Assembly (NCBI GenBank): GCA_947179485.1
Contig: OX359247.1
Location: 32,092,801 to 32,156,800, forward strand
Direction of reading: 5' to 3'
DNA: 64,000 nucleotides
Origin: Allacma fusca
Lineage: Eukaryota; Arthropoda; Collembola; Symphypleona; Sminthuridae
In this document: positions 51,820 through 64,000 of the stretch, one piece after another
How positions within the stretch are numbered: the first letter of the stretch is position 1
How the letters are laid out: each line of letters begins with the position of its first letter
Notes under the pieces: model-generated
The model's database searches: none
Told to the model about the DNA's origin: nothing
What the model saw: only the letters and a program-made list of their open reading frames with translations
Translations under genes and position numbers: made by a program

Positions 51820-52965
51820 GTGAGTGAGAGAGAGGAAGCCTCACAGATGTCCAGGAACCAGAGGAAAAGGCACGTTCCCAATTGCTACCGAAATCTCGCC
51901 CTCAAATCTCACATCCAACTCTCATACTCACTAATCAACAGACGAGGGCAGCCGCCACACAAGATGAATTACCTTCGACAATAGTAATCATAATAACCTG
52001 CCTTTTTTAACTGCAACCTCCAGTTTCCCCCCGCCTTCCAAAAATGACCGATCCTTCAAAACAAAAGTCACCTTAAATTAGGACAAAACAATAAAAAAAA
52101 AAGGTTCTCAATCTTCTCCTTTCCAAAACTAAACTGATTCTCAAAACTGTACATAAAAAAATTTATGGAAACGATTTCTGAAACTGAATCTCTTTCCCCG
52201 TTTGCACTTCTCCCCAATAGATACTTACATTTAGAAGGAAGAAAAAACTAAATGACTTTACGGAAAGATTTAAACCCTCAAAATGAGAGCGACTGGTTTA
52301 AAATTACAGTTCAAGTGTGAAGTGACTTATAAATGCGTGTCCTCAAGAGTCACTGCACTTGAGAGAGCGTCTTTTACATGAAACGGGTATTAGAACGTAT
52401 CATCTAATGCGATACGCTCCAACTTTAAAACCCTCATAAAACAGACAAATACAACAAACATACACAAAGAATCGTCAGTTTTCAAGTTCAGCCTTCCATA
52501 CTGCATGGGAGTGTAGTAGTAGTAGTAGTAGCAAGTACAAACATATGTACATGATATGTAGATACACACGTGAGAGTATAGATAAATACTTATAAGGGGA
52601 AACAAACACACGGTGACATACTAAAGAAAACCAATTTTTTCGCGCTATCTCCCTCAAAACTACAAACCCACGACGAAAAATAACCGTCAGGATCAGATAC
52701 AGAACATCTTCCTCGTGACAACAACCAGTAAAAAACAAACCCATGCTTATTGTTTAAGTGCAATTATATGAGGAACAAAGCAAACCATAGTAGGAGTAGT
52801 GAGTTGTAGTAGTCCTTTCCTATGTATATAGTGTCACGAAATCGATACAATTTTAAAATCCAGCACAGAATGGAAAATAGGAGAAAAGTGTAACATTTGG
52901 GAAGCACTCTTGAACCCGCATCTCTCCTTCCTTTCTTTTCTATATTCTCAAAGTGTCTGTATCCC

Positions 52966-52984
52966 CACACACACACACACACAC
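52966..52984. repeat. (CA)n microsatellite
   Basis: Uninterrupted CA dinucleotides. Confidence 0.93.
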
Positions 52985-54870
52985 ATACAAATGGATACAA
53001 ACATACATCAATAACAGAATCATGTGTTTGCCCGAGTATGGATGGGGGGAGCCTTGTTTCAAGAGACCACACGCGATTATATGTAATTACCATAACAAGC
53101 TTCTCGAACAGCTCTCGTCAATAACAATTGCCAGACGCAACTCACACTAGATAGATAGATACTACACCCGTATTACATAGTATATGAGTGTAGTAGTATG
53201 AAATGCCAGAGTCATACGTTCCTCCGTCTGTCCAATTCCAAAACCCAGCAATCCCCTACATATACGAGAAAGCAACTTGGAACGAGGAGTCTTTTGGTAA
53301 TGTGTCTGTATGTGCAAGAACCAGACGCCGATTCCATCTCCTTCTAATCCCACGCAAACCATTTCATAAAAGATCCATTAGGTCAACAATTTTGGAAGAA
53401 GCTTTTAAAAAAACCTCTCATTAATTATTTTCGAAATCCCATCCATCCTTCCTCGTGCTTATCTTTAAGTGAGAGAAAAAAAAATCAGTCCAAAAACAAA
53501 AATTTAAATCTAGCATGCTTTCTTCCTATTAATTTCCCTCCATGTTCTAACTTCAAACTTCCAACATTCCTCCCCCCCCCCAACCCGCCTCCCCTCTCTT
53601 AATTACACAATGATGTCCAGACAATTTATTTATTTCAGAAATAAAGATTGAGTGTTGTACGTTCCTTCCAAGCTTATCACCCATAATGACCTGCTCATGG
53701 CCTTACGTAAACAAGAATGATTTTTATGAGGAGGAGGAGGAGGAGAAGGTTGTGATTGTGACAATGCTAAGCTTTTGTAAAATAGGCTCCAAATGAATGA
53801 AAATACTTAAAAATACTTGGCAATCCTGGGATAATAAACAGTGGTCACAAGGGCACTGTTAAAGTTCCAACTTTCCACAGGGAATAAAGAGTGTAAGAAA
53901 AGAATTGGACTGTGTGCATAGAATTTTTTTTTTATTACATACGGCCCGAAACTCACTTATAGTCATTACTTGTTGTTTGGGGGGATGATTGGAAGCACGT
54001 CGTTAATTGGGTACTTGAGCAATAAAACGTGTAGAGTTAAACGCTTTGAAAACGTAAGAATGTGTTTTCTGATAAAATTACTTGATTTCAAATCAACAGC
54101 AGATTTAACGAGCCTTCATTGCGGAGAATCAACGGGAAGTATCTCAGCAGAGTGAGGGAGACACATACAAGAGACAGAGAGTCAGAGGGAGAAACTCCTG
54201 GATATATATTTAAATATACGGAATAATATAAAAAGACAGATATCGACATATAGGACTGGAGCTTCCATTTATTTCCAATTGTCAAGAAGCAACCGCCGTA
54301 AATCCTCCGCTTCAAGTACAAGACAGACTTTTACGAGAGATTTCAAGTTAGACAAGCCATAAAATCATTGGACGTACTTCAAATATAACTTCCAATCAAT
54401 ACAATGCAATACAAACGCCAGTATCACCCACAATAGGACACAAGATTTAATAGTATCTGAATATATAGATATATGTACATAAATACGTATGTATAGCCCT
54501 CTCTGAGTTTGGACAATGTGCTCCACGCTATTTACCTGCAAATATCTATATACTGACTCCATAATACCTACAAATATGGACCGATACACATAATTACATA
54601 TATGTAAATACATGAAGACAGACCATACCCCCAAATCAAATAACAATCCATGGAAAAGTATACACAAGCGTAATTATTTACAAGCCTCAGATCCCCTAAT
54701 TTTTTTTTCCTAACTTCAAGATTTTAGGTGCTAGTGAGGTAATTTATGAACAGACTCCTGTCCTGAAAATCACCGAATACTTGGAAATGTGTATGTATTC
54801 CCTATGCACTCCTCCTGCCCTTATGTATTTGCTCTGAAAAATTCCAATCTCTTTGTTCCGTTAACAACAA

Positions 54871-55062
54871 TTACCATCTTGCGCTTGATCGTCTTACATT
54901 TGCTTGCTCCCATTCTTCTGGTATTTCCGTAACTACACTACTTTGGACTACTGTGGAGCACTTTGAGCGACACGGGGAGCTCCTTTTTAATTCTTCCTCA
55001 CCCAAAACATATCCCTCCTTTGGCATTACATTCAAATGAGGGATATGTACCATTGGGATCAC
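54871..55062 (-). CDS. Weak candidate ORF
   Basis: Minus-strand frame with protein-like composition (MPKEGYVLGEEELKRSS, TEIPEEWEQAN) and an ATG at the MVHIPHL position. An AAT|GTAAGA donor lies near its end. No homologue recognised and no partner exon found. Confidence 0.15.
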   Translation of the reverse strand: MIPMVHIPHLNVMPKEGYVLGEEELKRSSPCRSKCSTVVQSSVVTEIPEEWEQANVRRSSARW

Positions 55063-55998
55063 ACAGACAAAATGTTCTATACGAAACCTAAATGTAACAT
55101 GTAGATATTCAAATAATTATTTACACACCCGCTAGCAATAATACATATAGTGAAACTGTTGTTGACACAATGTACCGCATACTTAAAATCCCTTGTATCC
55201 TTCCTTTCTCTCTATCCATCCCTAAAGAAAATCCAAGTAAATACTTCAGTACAATCAAAAGGAGACCTAAATTCCATAACAACATAACTAGCATTTCCAC
55301 ATTATTTACACATTCTTGAATGCGGAATCATCCCGGGACAATCCACCTGCCCTTTAAACAAGCTCACTGAATCCGTCGGACGTCTCCTATATTGAAATAT
55401 GTCCTAATTCCTCAACAAATATTATTTCCAATAGTTATGAGTACTTTCTCAGTTCTCACATCATTTCATGCGTAAGCGACTCCTCCCAGTGCAGTACAGA
55501 ATGCACTTTCAAAGCACGAAGGAATTTAAGAAAATAAATAATTATTTTGCATGCTCAAAAGTCAGAGGAGAAGTGTGTGTGTGTGTGTTTGTGAATCATC
55601 GTCAAAAAAAAAATTATTCCTCCGAGACAAAATTCTTTGTTGAGTAAGTATTTACACGCAAAAAATATCTCGGTTGGGGAAGAATTCCTGAGAGAACTCC
55701 AAGAATTCGATAGGAACCTATTGAGAAATTCCTTAGTTGAGCAAACACGGATAGTATATAGTTGGTGCTACTCAAAATATTTAATCTTCTCCACTGAATC
55801 TTCTCTCTCTCTCTCTCTCTCCCTCGCTTTTTCTAGTTCTACCCACACGCTACACATAACAATAAAAACAAAGGGAAATGAGAAATTAAATTGTCATTAG
55901 GAAGAAGCTCGTAAATTTTCAAGTCATTCATAAATTTACACGCGAGGAGCATCAGCACATACCAAGATAAGAACACAAATGCGGACAGGCATTAGTTG

Positions 55999-56034
55999 AG
56001 AGAGAGACAGAGACAGAGAGAGAGAGAGAGAGAG
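55999..56034. repeat. (GA)n microsatellite, imperfect
   Basis: GA units with CA interruptions in the first part. Confidence 0.9.
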
Positions 56035-57722
56035 AAGCACACACACATGAGAGAGAGAGAAAATATAGGAACATGAAAAGCCATGTTTGCACATTTTTTC
56101 CCCTCACATTCCAATAAATTGCATCCTAACACAACCCCTGCTGCTATGTATTTCCTACCTGTGATAATTGTCTTTTGGCAAATAAACTCATTTTGCATAT
56201 ATGTATATATGTATCTACATGTGTGTATATATATACATACAATTCTCTTGCATAAATCCATACATTTGAAGACGGCGTTGAAATTGCCTCCATATTATAT
56301 TCATGAGTCAAACTCATCTCCGCACGCTCACACCCAACAACAAAACAACAACACCGTCAAAAATATTTACAAACGAGCCGCAAACATGCAGATCCACACC
56401 CGAAAAAAAATCCTACCTACTTTAGCAATGATCTCAATCCCAGGATTTTCTCCTCCTATGTAATATGAAATAAATGAATGAATGAACCAGGGAAGTCAAG
56501 GGTATCACGTACCCACCACACTAGCCAGGATTCATTCAAGAATTGCAAATTGACAGCACACAATTATTGTAATATTAGAAAAAAATCTGGTTTTTCTGCC
56601 AAAAACATGCAGGAGAGGAGAAGATGGGAAAAAAATGGAATATTTGCGTGTGTGCAAACACGTTCAGTCAGAGAATGAGTCATTTGTACATATAAGTATT
56701 TAGTACAAGTAATTACATATCTACATATACATACTCACATAAATGAGAGAGAGAGAGAGAAAGACAGAGATGGAGAGAAGAATGAAATGAAGATCCGAAA
56801 ATTTTCTGGTCCACACCTAAAAAAACTAATTCCAATAGATTATGATTAGAGTTTGTTTCAGGCTTGAGATTTCTGAGAGGTTCTGCGAGAGGATTCATTG
56901 CCCACCTAAAGATTGCATGTAAACATCCCATGTTTAATACTGTAGAGACGGTGAAGAGACACTACACTCTCAGCAGTAGGTTTACTGGGTAGGATATATA
57001 AAAGGAGACCGCACTTGTTTCCATCCCACAATTGCGTGGGTGCAGAGAGCTTCAAAGGATACCTGTAGATATGACTATGCAATGTACACATGTTCAAAGA
57101 ATATCTACACACAGACATGGTACACTATAAGCACTACCTTCTTTTCTCCTTCCTTCATCTGACTCTGAGTGGAGTCTATTAAAGATCGTGATCCAAACTG
57201 TATTATTTCTTTTGAGAAAACTCACGACTTTTATTTTTAAAATCAAAAAAAAAATATTTATACATGTACACCTTCACCCTCATCTTGTGTAAAAACTTGG
57301 ATTTTTTCCCTGAGAAACTTGTAATAAATACTGTAATAAAGAGGCTTGGTAAGGGTTGACACATTACAGGGAAACTTTGCTGCAGCTGCACTCATCAACT
57401 CTAACTACACAATGTAAAATTACAATAATTTGAAGAAAAAAAAAAGACAATGCCGAGATGGAGATAAGGGAGAATACTACATAGTTACCAGTAACAAATC
57501 TACATGTAATAAAGTTACCATCCCTTCTGATGAAATAAATGGTTATTAATACGAATTTCCATAAAATGGTAGATCTTATATATTTGACTTCATTCTATAT
57601 ACATATGTATCTACGCGTATGTAAGAGACGTAATTACACCTGGACACATTATATAGCTCACTATTAAAATGCTCAAGTTGTTCCTCCTCAGACACACATG
57701 ATTACACAAAAGATATAAGTAT

Positions 57723-57746
57723 GGATAGATAGATAGATAGATAGAT
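57723..57746. repeat. (GATA)n microsatellite
   Basis: Tetranucleotide run of about six units; a shorter GATA run is near 62670. Confidence 0.93.
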
Positions 57747-58363
57747 ACACATGACCACAAAAGTACCTAATAAACCTGCAAAGATTTCCACTGAAGCCTC
57801 ATGCCAAGCCCAAGATTGACAACAGTTTCACGGTCAACACTTGACACCCAGAGACCAGAGAGAAGAACACATGTGAGCTCATATAACAGACTGCGTGGAT
57901 CCGTCAAGTCCGCAAGCCACAGCCCCAACTCTCTCTCATCCTGGGGTAATTTCAAACTCCACTTAATTACTATTTGCCATTTAATTAACATGCACGAGTA
58001 CACATCATCATGAGGATAGGGAGGTGAGTCTGAGAAGTAGCAACTCCATGTAACACAACCATCCATACTTACCGAGTGTATCTATCTAAATCCAAGACGA
58101 GAAGAAGACCAAAAAAAAACTAGCCAAAAAAGTAGCAACAGATTAAAATTCTGGATATTAAGCTTGACCCTGAGTACCACACTGGATCTCGTCATCGATA
58201 TAAGTACATAATACATACCATCAAATTATTTTACACTCATCCCTATCATCACCACAAGAATACATCCACACATTTTCACAGTCTCTGGATCCCACCAACA
58301 CTGAACCAACGAAACTGGATAATGGTGATGTGATGATGAGACTCACATACTTATATCTATTAC

Positions 58364-58388
58364 TGTGTGTGTGTGTGTGTGTGTGTGT
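58364..58388. repeat. (TG)n microsatellite
   Basis: Uninterrupted TG dinucleotides. Confidence 0.95.
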
Positions 58389-59530
58389 AAAAATCCCTGG
58401 AAACTTATAGATAGAGCGTGCCTAGCCTTGAATAATTATTTCATTCAATGAACATTTTTTGGCAGTTCTTTTGTGTGTCGTCCATCCGTCTGGAAAGCCA
58501 ACTTTTGACCAACTTTGGATGAACTTGAACCATCTCTATATTTATTATGTATCTACAGGCAGAATCAGTCAAATGAGAAGAAGGGAGATGCACCCATCGA
58601 ATCTAAATGGAAATGTCCGAATTTAACCAACTCATTTTAAATGTAATTATTATTATCTCCTTAACGCAAGTACTACACAGGGTAATATCCTCAAGTCATT
58701 TATGTATGTACATACATAATTATAGATACACATACATCCATATCCATACACACATAAATAAGATATATACATGAATCTGTAACCAAGTTTTCATAAAAGA
58801 GATTTTTTTTTTATATTCATGTCTTACAAAGCCTCACCAGATCATACTCACCCCACCCAATTCAAGCTTCCACTAAAAAAAAAACCTATTGAGTTTTGAG
58901 TTTCCCATAAAAATCTTTATATTTTTAAACTCTTACCTAATCCATCAGCTTTTCAAGCTTAACGTCAATTAAACTAGCTTTTCAGGAACACACAAAAACA
59001 ACTTTCATTCATAAACAGCAGACTCAGTCAGTGTTTCGTTGGATATGGGCAAAATTAACCGTCTGCAAAAGTTTTTATGTCCTTAAGTCTCAACTGACTG
59101 ACCGTACAGTATCTTTATGTGTATCTGACAAAAATCTGATGAAGTCAATGTTTAAGTGGGAATAATATCCCTGGCCAGTTTGCTCATTGACGTGTGTTGT
59201 CCTCTTAAAAAAAAATTAAATCTATAGATTTTTTTTTTGACTTGCAATAATAGGGATGAGTGTTCGTAGACAGGACTTATGTATGATGTATGTATGTACA
59301 CATGTAATGTATCTACATATGTATGAACCCAAGTCATTATATAACTTGTATGCATTATGAGGAGCCAACTCTATAAAAACAAGATTAAGGGTAGCAATTA
59401 GCAATATATACATACACCCAAATTCATATATGCAATCAATACCCCCCCTAGATTTTTATTTTCAACATGAGCCTGCATGCGAGTGTGTAGATTTTTTTTA
59501 AAGGAAAACACCGGGATAATTGCAACGCCG

Positions 59531-59544
59531 GTGCGGCTTCGCAC
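59531..59544. repeat. Short GC-rich hairpin
   Basis: GTGCG, loop GCTT, CGCAC, inside a GC-rich islet (59505-59545) in AT-rich DNA. A CTAG lies about 30 nt further on. Helitron 3' ends carry a hairpin before CTAG/CTRR, but the spacing here is too long to claim one. Confidence 0.5.
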
Positions 59545-61212
59545 AAACTTGTTATAAAATAATAATTAGCTAGGTTTAATGTTTTTATGGATCATTTCAG
59601 GAAATAATTCGGTCGGATGATGTATTTAATGCTATATATATTTGTACTCCCCGACATTTATGACACTCATCGGAAAAAAGCGGACTTTACTAGTTAGACC
59701 CACAAAAAAAAACATGTTTTACTCATTTCAAATTCATTTTGTAAAATCAACTCCTATGAGATGAGGAGCACCTAATGTGATACTCAATGTTGCTTAAAAC
59801 TGAGCAAGGGTGAGAGAGATTTCAATAAATCATCGTTTCCCTTGGCAAAAGTTCAAAAGAAGCTTGAAGAAAAAATCCCATACTGATACCATTTTCTATG
59901 ACGGAGGAAAATTAGATAGACCCTGAAATCTCTCCCATATGAAATGAGGCGTACATTTTTAATAACAATTTATTCACCTCAGCTATCTATTAATTTCAGC
60001 TTGGGAAAAACAAACTCTGGAACATGCACGGGGCCATACACTATAGATCAGGGAGGACGGCAGGCATGGGAGAGAGCTGGGAGCAAAAAGAAGCTCCAAT
60101 AAAATCCTCCTGGCAACAAATTCACGTTTAATTGAGCAAAAACATCTCTAAAGCGACGAGCCAAAGTGATAAAGTGCAAGGAAAGGTACGACTGACTCCT
60201 GTTATCCTATACTAGCAAGAGTCCCTACACATACAAGGATCATGAAACTGAACATGCATGTTTTAATATGTAATTACATATTAGTAGTAAGTAGTACACA
60301 CACTCACACACAACACACACAAACTCCAAAACCAAATCAACTTACACACAAAATCTAAAAAATGGGTTCCAATTCCAGCAAACGCACTCCTACTCCTACC
60401 TTTCTCAAACATCCAAATATACGGTCTCTCTGGGGACAAAATTAAGTCGTCTTAATTTTAAACTAGTAACAAAAACGTACATCACTCTGTCTCTGTACTA
60501 ATTATACATAGATACTCAAGAGAATTCCGAAATCTCTGGTGTAGTAAAAATCCTGTACTCATGAAAATTCAAGATCTTAAATCAGCCGACGAAAATATAA
60601 AGCCTTCAAACTTCAATGACATATTCATAGATAGTCTAGCAAAATTTTAAAAAATCCAATCTTCTTAAACAAAATCCCCAATGGAGACATCTCCTCCCAA
60701 AAATAAACGAGGATAAAGTAAGCAAGCTTAATAACCTGTCAATATGGTAATCGTAAATATGTATGTATTGGAGTGGAGAGTCAGGTTTAAATTTTGTTGG
60801 GAGAGTTACCAGCTTTAAAAAACAAACAAGGGTCATGTTTCAAAACTGAAGTGTTGTATCATATTTTCCAATAAATAAATAATTATCCCCTTACCAAAGT
60901 ATTCTGAAGGAAACAAACTGTCTGTATTCAGGGAGCAGGTAAAAAAAAAGACAAGTATTTTCTTCACAGAAACAAACACAGGACACAACGTTGTATATGT
61001 GGGTACGTGGTACGTATAATTATAGTATGGACATACGTACATACGGACGGAGGCAAACAAAAACAAAAACATTAGTATCAATTATCCCTCGTCGTAAATT
61101 CCCTGCCTAAGTAATGTCTCAGGAATAGCACAAAAATACACGAGAGTACATACAGTAGATATGGAATGTTACATCCAAGTGCGGTTACACAGAGCAAGGC
61201 AATTGACACTGT

Positions 61213-61380
61213 TCAGTGGGAAATCCTGAGCTTTTATTTAAAAGAGGAAAGGCAAAGGCCCTTGTGCTAAACAAGATTCCCGTCCGACCCAGGGCAGGCA
61301 GGAGAGGAGCAGGGAAAGAGATCTCAGATGTGACGGAGAAATCCATCCACGAAAACATTGAGAACATTATACAACGGAGG
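61213..61380 (+). CDS. Weak candidate internal exon
   Basis: Preceded by CTGTTCAG and followed by AGG|GTAAAA, this stretch is open throughout (GNPELLFKRGKAKALV through SIHENIENIIQRR) and is GC-richer than its surroundings. There is no ATG start and no neighbouring exon in frame, so chance is a real alternative. Confidence 0.17.
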
Positions 61381-63340
61381 GTAAAACAGATGCACACGCT
61401 CTTGCAAAACTTATGCTGACAGCAAGTAATTAATAAATTATTTCAAACACAGAGGCACCCGACAGATATTTCAATTTACGAGGAAACAATAACGTGGCAA
61501 GCATATGTACCCCTCCACGTACGGGGCTCTGTACCTGTGCTCATAATGAAATCGTCTGTAAAAATTATTCTGGTCTTGTCATCCAGCCCAACAACATGTA
61601 AGCAAATCCGTATCTTTCCCAAGTCCTTCAAAGACTCGTTACAGTCAGCTGATGGTAAACTAATATAGCGAATATCCTCACCAGTCTGTCTACCTTTATT
61701 AACAATAAACATATATACCTCTTGAATAGCTCCTCATCATGCAACGACAGTTTACACAATTTTTGCATAAATATGCATCAGCTCCGTAACTTCCCTCCTC
61801 AGAAAATAAATGATCCCTGTGTGCACTGAGCTGACATGCGAGTAGTCGAGAGCTCTTTTGCATGTGCCCGGAATGATCTCATCTGGCCCATGTCCAAAGA
61901 TGGGCTTTTCCCTTTGCCTGTCCGCTAATTATTAAATTTTTAACAAGTACATATCCACCAGTAATTATTACAGATGTGCACACACATGCAGGTACTACAA
62001 GTATCTATCTAAATACACACTCAACAAATCCAACATACGCATTCCACAATATTCATTCCATCCATTGAACAACTCCTGTTTGAAGGTTCAGCTCTCTATA
62101 TCTATACATAGCTACATATTAGCATGAGAGTTTACAGGGACAGGGAATACATATGTATATCTACTTACATGCATACACACATGAAGAAAAGAATTCCTCA
62201 TAAAATCCCGAAATTTAAATAAAGTCAACAAAATCTGCCAAAGCTGCAGGGGGTGAGGATCTCCACCTCATTACTTATTGGCATCTCCACACCTCATCTC
62301 TGACTCTGCGGCTCCTGCAGAGACAACAACCAATTATCATTAACGGAGCGTCGTCGGTCCTCGGTCAATTCCCCGCTCAACTATAGTTATATAGTTATAT
62401 CATATAGATATAGTAAGTAGCTCCGTATAAGATCCAACCATCCCTCAACTATTGTAATTCATCTCCAATCAATTTGATTCCCAGGTCCTGATAGACAGTT
62501 TTACAATCATCCGTAAAATAGATTTTAAATTTATAAATATAATTATTATCTTCGTATACTTGGATATACATAATTACATACATAGCAGGTCCGTGTGCTA
62601 TTATACGATTGATTCTTTTAGCGCGAGCTTCCTTGTGTATATATACATATGATGATTGATTCGCGTAGAGATAGATAGATAGATATACCTAAACACACGG
62701 CAAAGTTTGAAACATTCTTATGAGACCTGCAGTTATCGAAATTGTCAAAGTGAGTTAATGCCGAAAAGGATATTCACGGCGTCGGTCCTCACAAAGGCTT
62801 TAATATCAATCGGTCAATCAAAATGTTAAGGACGTTGTTATACTAAACGAGGGGCACTGGGGATATGAGCCGAGCGGTGAAGAAAGAGACTGTAAGGGCC
62901 CTTCCACTAATACTTGACGCTGTACTTTTATAATAATACCTAGCAAATTTGAAGCCATAAAAGAATCAATACTCCTGTCTGATTTGTTCTCCCAGGGACT
63001 AAACATCAATTCCAATAAGAATGGACGGGAAAGAGAAAAGACAGGGATCCGCTTCATCTCTCAAGGCATACTAACCGCAATCTGTGATCAGAGTGCACGA
63101 ATTTCGGTGAGGATCGAGCCAGTCCAACAAAGAGGATTGAAATGAATGGAAATTACTGCAAAAGAATGCCAAGTTGACGAGTCAGAGAAAGAGGATGCCG
63201 CACCTGCTAAAAACTATCAATTTACTGGGAAAACAAATGAACCATTTTTAAGGAAGTCACGATCACGATTTCCAAACAAATTATTATTATCGACGACAGC
63301 CTAGAAAATTATTAAACCTCAACACGGTTCAGACAGTATC

Positions 63341-63365
63341 ACTACTACTACTACTACTACTACTA
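63341..63365. repeat. (CTA)n microsatellite
   Basis: Eight trinucleotide units. Confidence 0.93.
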
Positions 63366-63900
63366 GAGTATCATATATGAGTATAAGCAAGTGTAACATG
63401 TTAACAGACACATCATAGGACATCCCCTCTTACATACATCACATAGATATTATGTCTGAATTCATTTTACACTTTTTAAAAAAAATCAGCGTGTCAAATA
63501 AATCCCTGAAAGAAACTCTTTAACTCACCGCCATCTATGGTTCTGTACATTACAAGGGATTACATAGGATGTAAGTATAATAATTATGCATATACAAAAT
63601 GAACATATCAATTGAAATGCTACGTTCCTAAATAGTACACACTGAATAAATAATATGCCGTATTAGAGTCGGAGCCAGAACCAGATCGATGATAGCATGC
63701 CTGGATTTTCTTCAACACTTGGACCCATGTATTTATTTAAGTATCAAGGAAAAAATTCTCAATTAAATTTTCAACAAGCACAGAGAAATACATAGCTCGG
63801 AGCGTTACATGAAATCAACAGTGGAGGTCCAATAATTACTCGGGTCAGTTGGTGTGTTAGCTGCCATGCAATGTATACTTCAAAATGTAATTCAAGAGAT

Positions 63901-63904
<4 letters not shown>

Positions 63905-63962
<58 letters not shown>

Positions 63963-63974
63963 GAGAGAGAGAGA
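63905..63974. repeat. (GA)n microsatellite
   Basis: About 35 GA units with a single GG interruption; the longest dinucleotide tract in the window. Confidence 0.97.
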
Positions 63975-64000
63975 AAGAGCAAAGGGGAGAAACAGGGAAG

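Larger units (their letters stand above)
37750..64000. other. 26-kb gene-poor region, probably 5' flank or 5'-UTR intron of the Ihog-like gene
   Basis: No exon with both good splice signals and recognisable protein was found on either strand. Longer open frames are mostly chance or microsatellite-derived. A somewhat GC-richer patch at 46550-47070 is a possible promoter or 5' exon site, but no convincing core promoter was found. The splice acceptor at 37751-37750 means at least one upstream non-coding exon lies here or further right. Confidence 0.5.

Noticed and set aside
51647-51844. Minus-strand protein with a long Ser-Leu repeat
   Set aside because: Pure translation of the GA/CT microsatellite.
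57767-58066. 99-residue minus-strand open frame with an ATG
   Set aside because: Fairly protein-like, and a strong GTAAGT lies just upstream, but there is no acceptor, no partner exon and no known motif.
59505-59575. Helitron 3' terminus (hairpin then CTAG)
   Set aside because: The hairpin is about 30 nt from CTAG, whereas Helitrons have about 10-12 nt; no other Helitron feature seen.
1-64000. tRNA or rRNA genes, CRISPR arrays, bacterial-type operons
   Set aside because: No cloverleaf with GTTCRANNC-type boxes, no rRNA-like segment and no spaced direct repeats were seen; gene style is eukaryotic throughout.

Overview
The window looks like nuclear DNA of an arthropod, most likely a crustacean of the copepod type. 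It is AT-rich, genes are cut into short exons with GT-AG introns, and (GA)n, (TACA)n and (CTA)n microsatellites are everywhere. The clearest proteins are arthropod families: an Ihog/Boi-type Hedgehog co-receptor, a DM4/12 protein and an OR/GR-like seven-helix receptor. The organism call is inference from style and gene content. Nothing prokaryotic or viral was seen.

Positions 1-9,370 hold compact small genes. Two plus-strand 3' ends (stops at 119 and 1,654) are followed on the minus strand by a five-exon DM4/12 gene (2,095-4,149) with a 23-nt microexon, a partial cysteine-rich gene (about 4,244-5,530), an unrecognised three-exon gene (5,788-6,641) and a three-exon 7TM receptor (6,902-8,464). 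All exon joins were rebuilt by eye from splice signals and phase.

Positions 9,370-12,520 are an almost pure A+T satellite built from 11-bp and 14-bp units, with 25-, 36- and 75-bp higher-order periods. It is interrupted by the 3' end of a non-LTR retrotransposon flanked by a 15-bp target-site duplication. Positions 12,521-16,440 are mostly non-genic: a possible terminal-inverted-repeat element, a perfect hairpin and a few coding-like scraps.

Positions 16,553-37,749 hold the main gene, on the minus strand. Sixteen coding exons join in phase to a 976-residue protein: signal peptide, four Ig domains, a His/Lys-rich linker, two FNIII domains, one membrane helix and a polar tail. This is the layout of the insect Hedgehog co-receptors Ihog and Boi. 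Intron 1 is 11.9 kb. A strong 3' splice site at 37,749, upstream of the start codon, implies a non-coding first exon further right.

Positions 37,750-64,000 contain no gene I can defend. They are probably 5' flank or a 5'-UTR intron of the co-receptor gene, full of microsatellites, with a few weak exon-like stretches given at low confidence.
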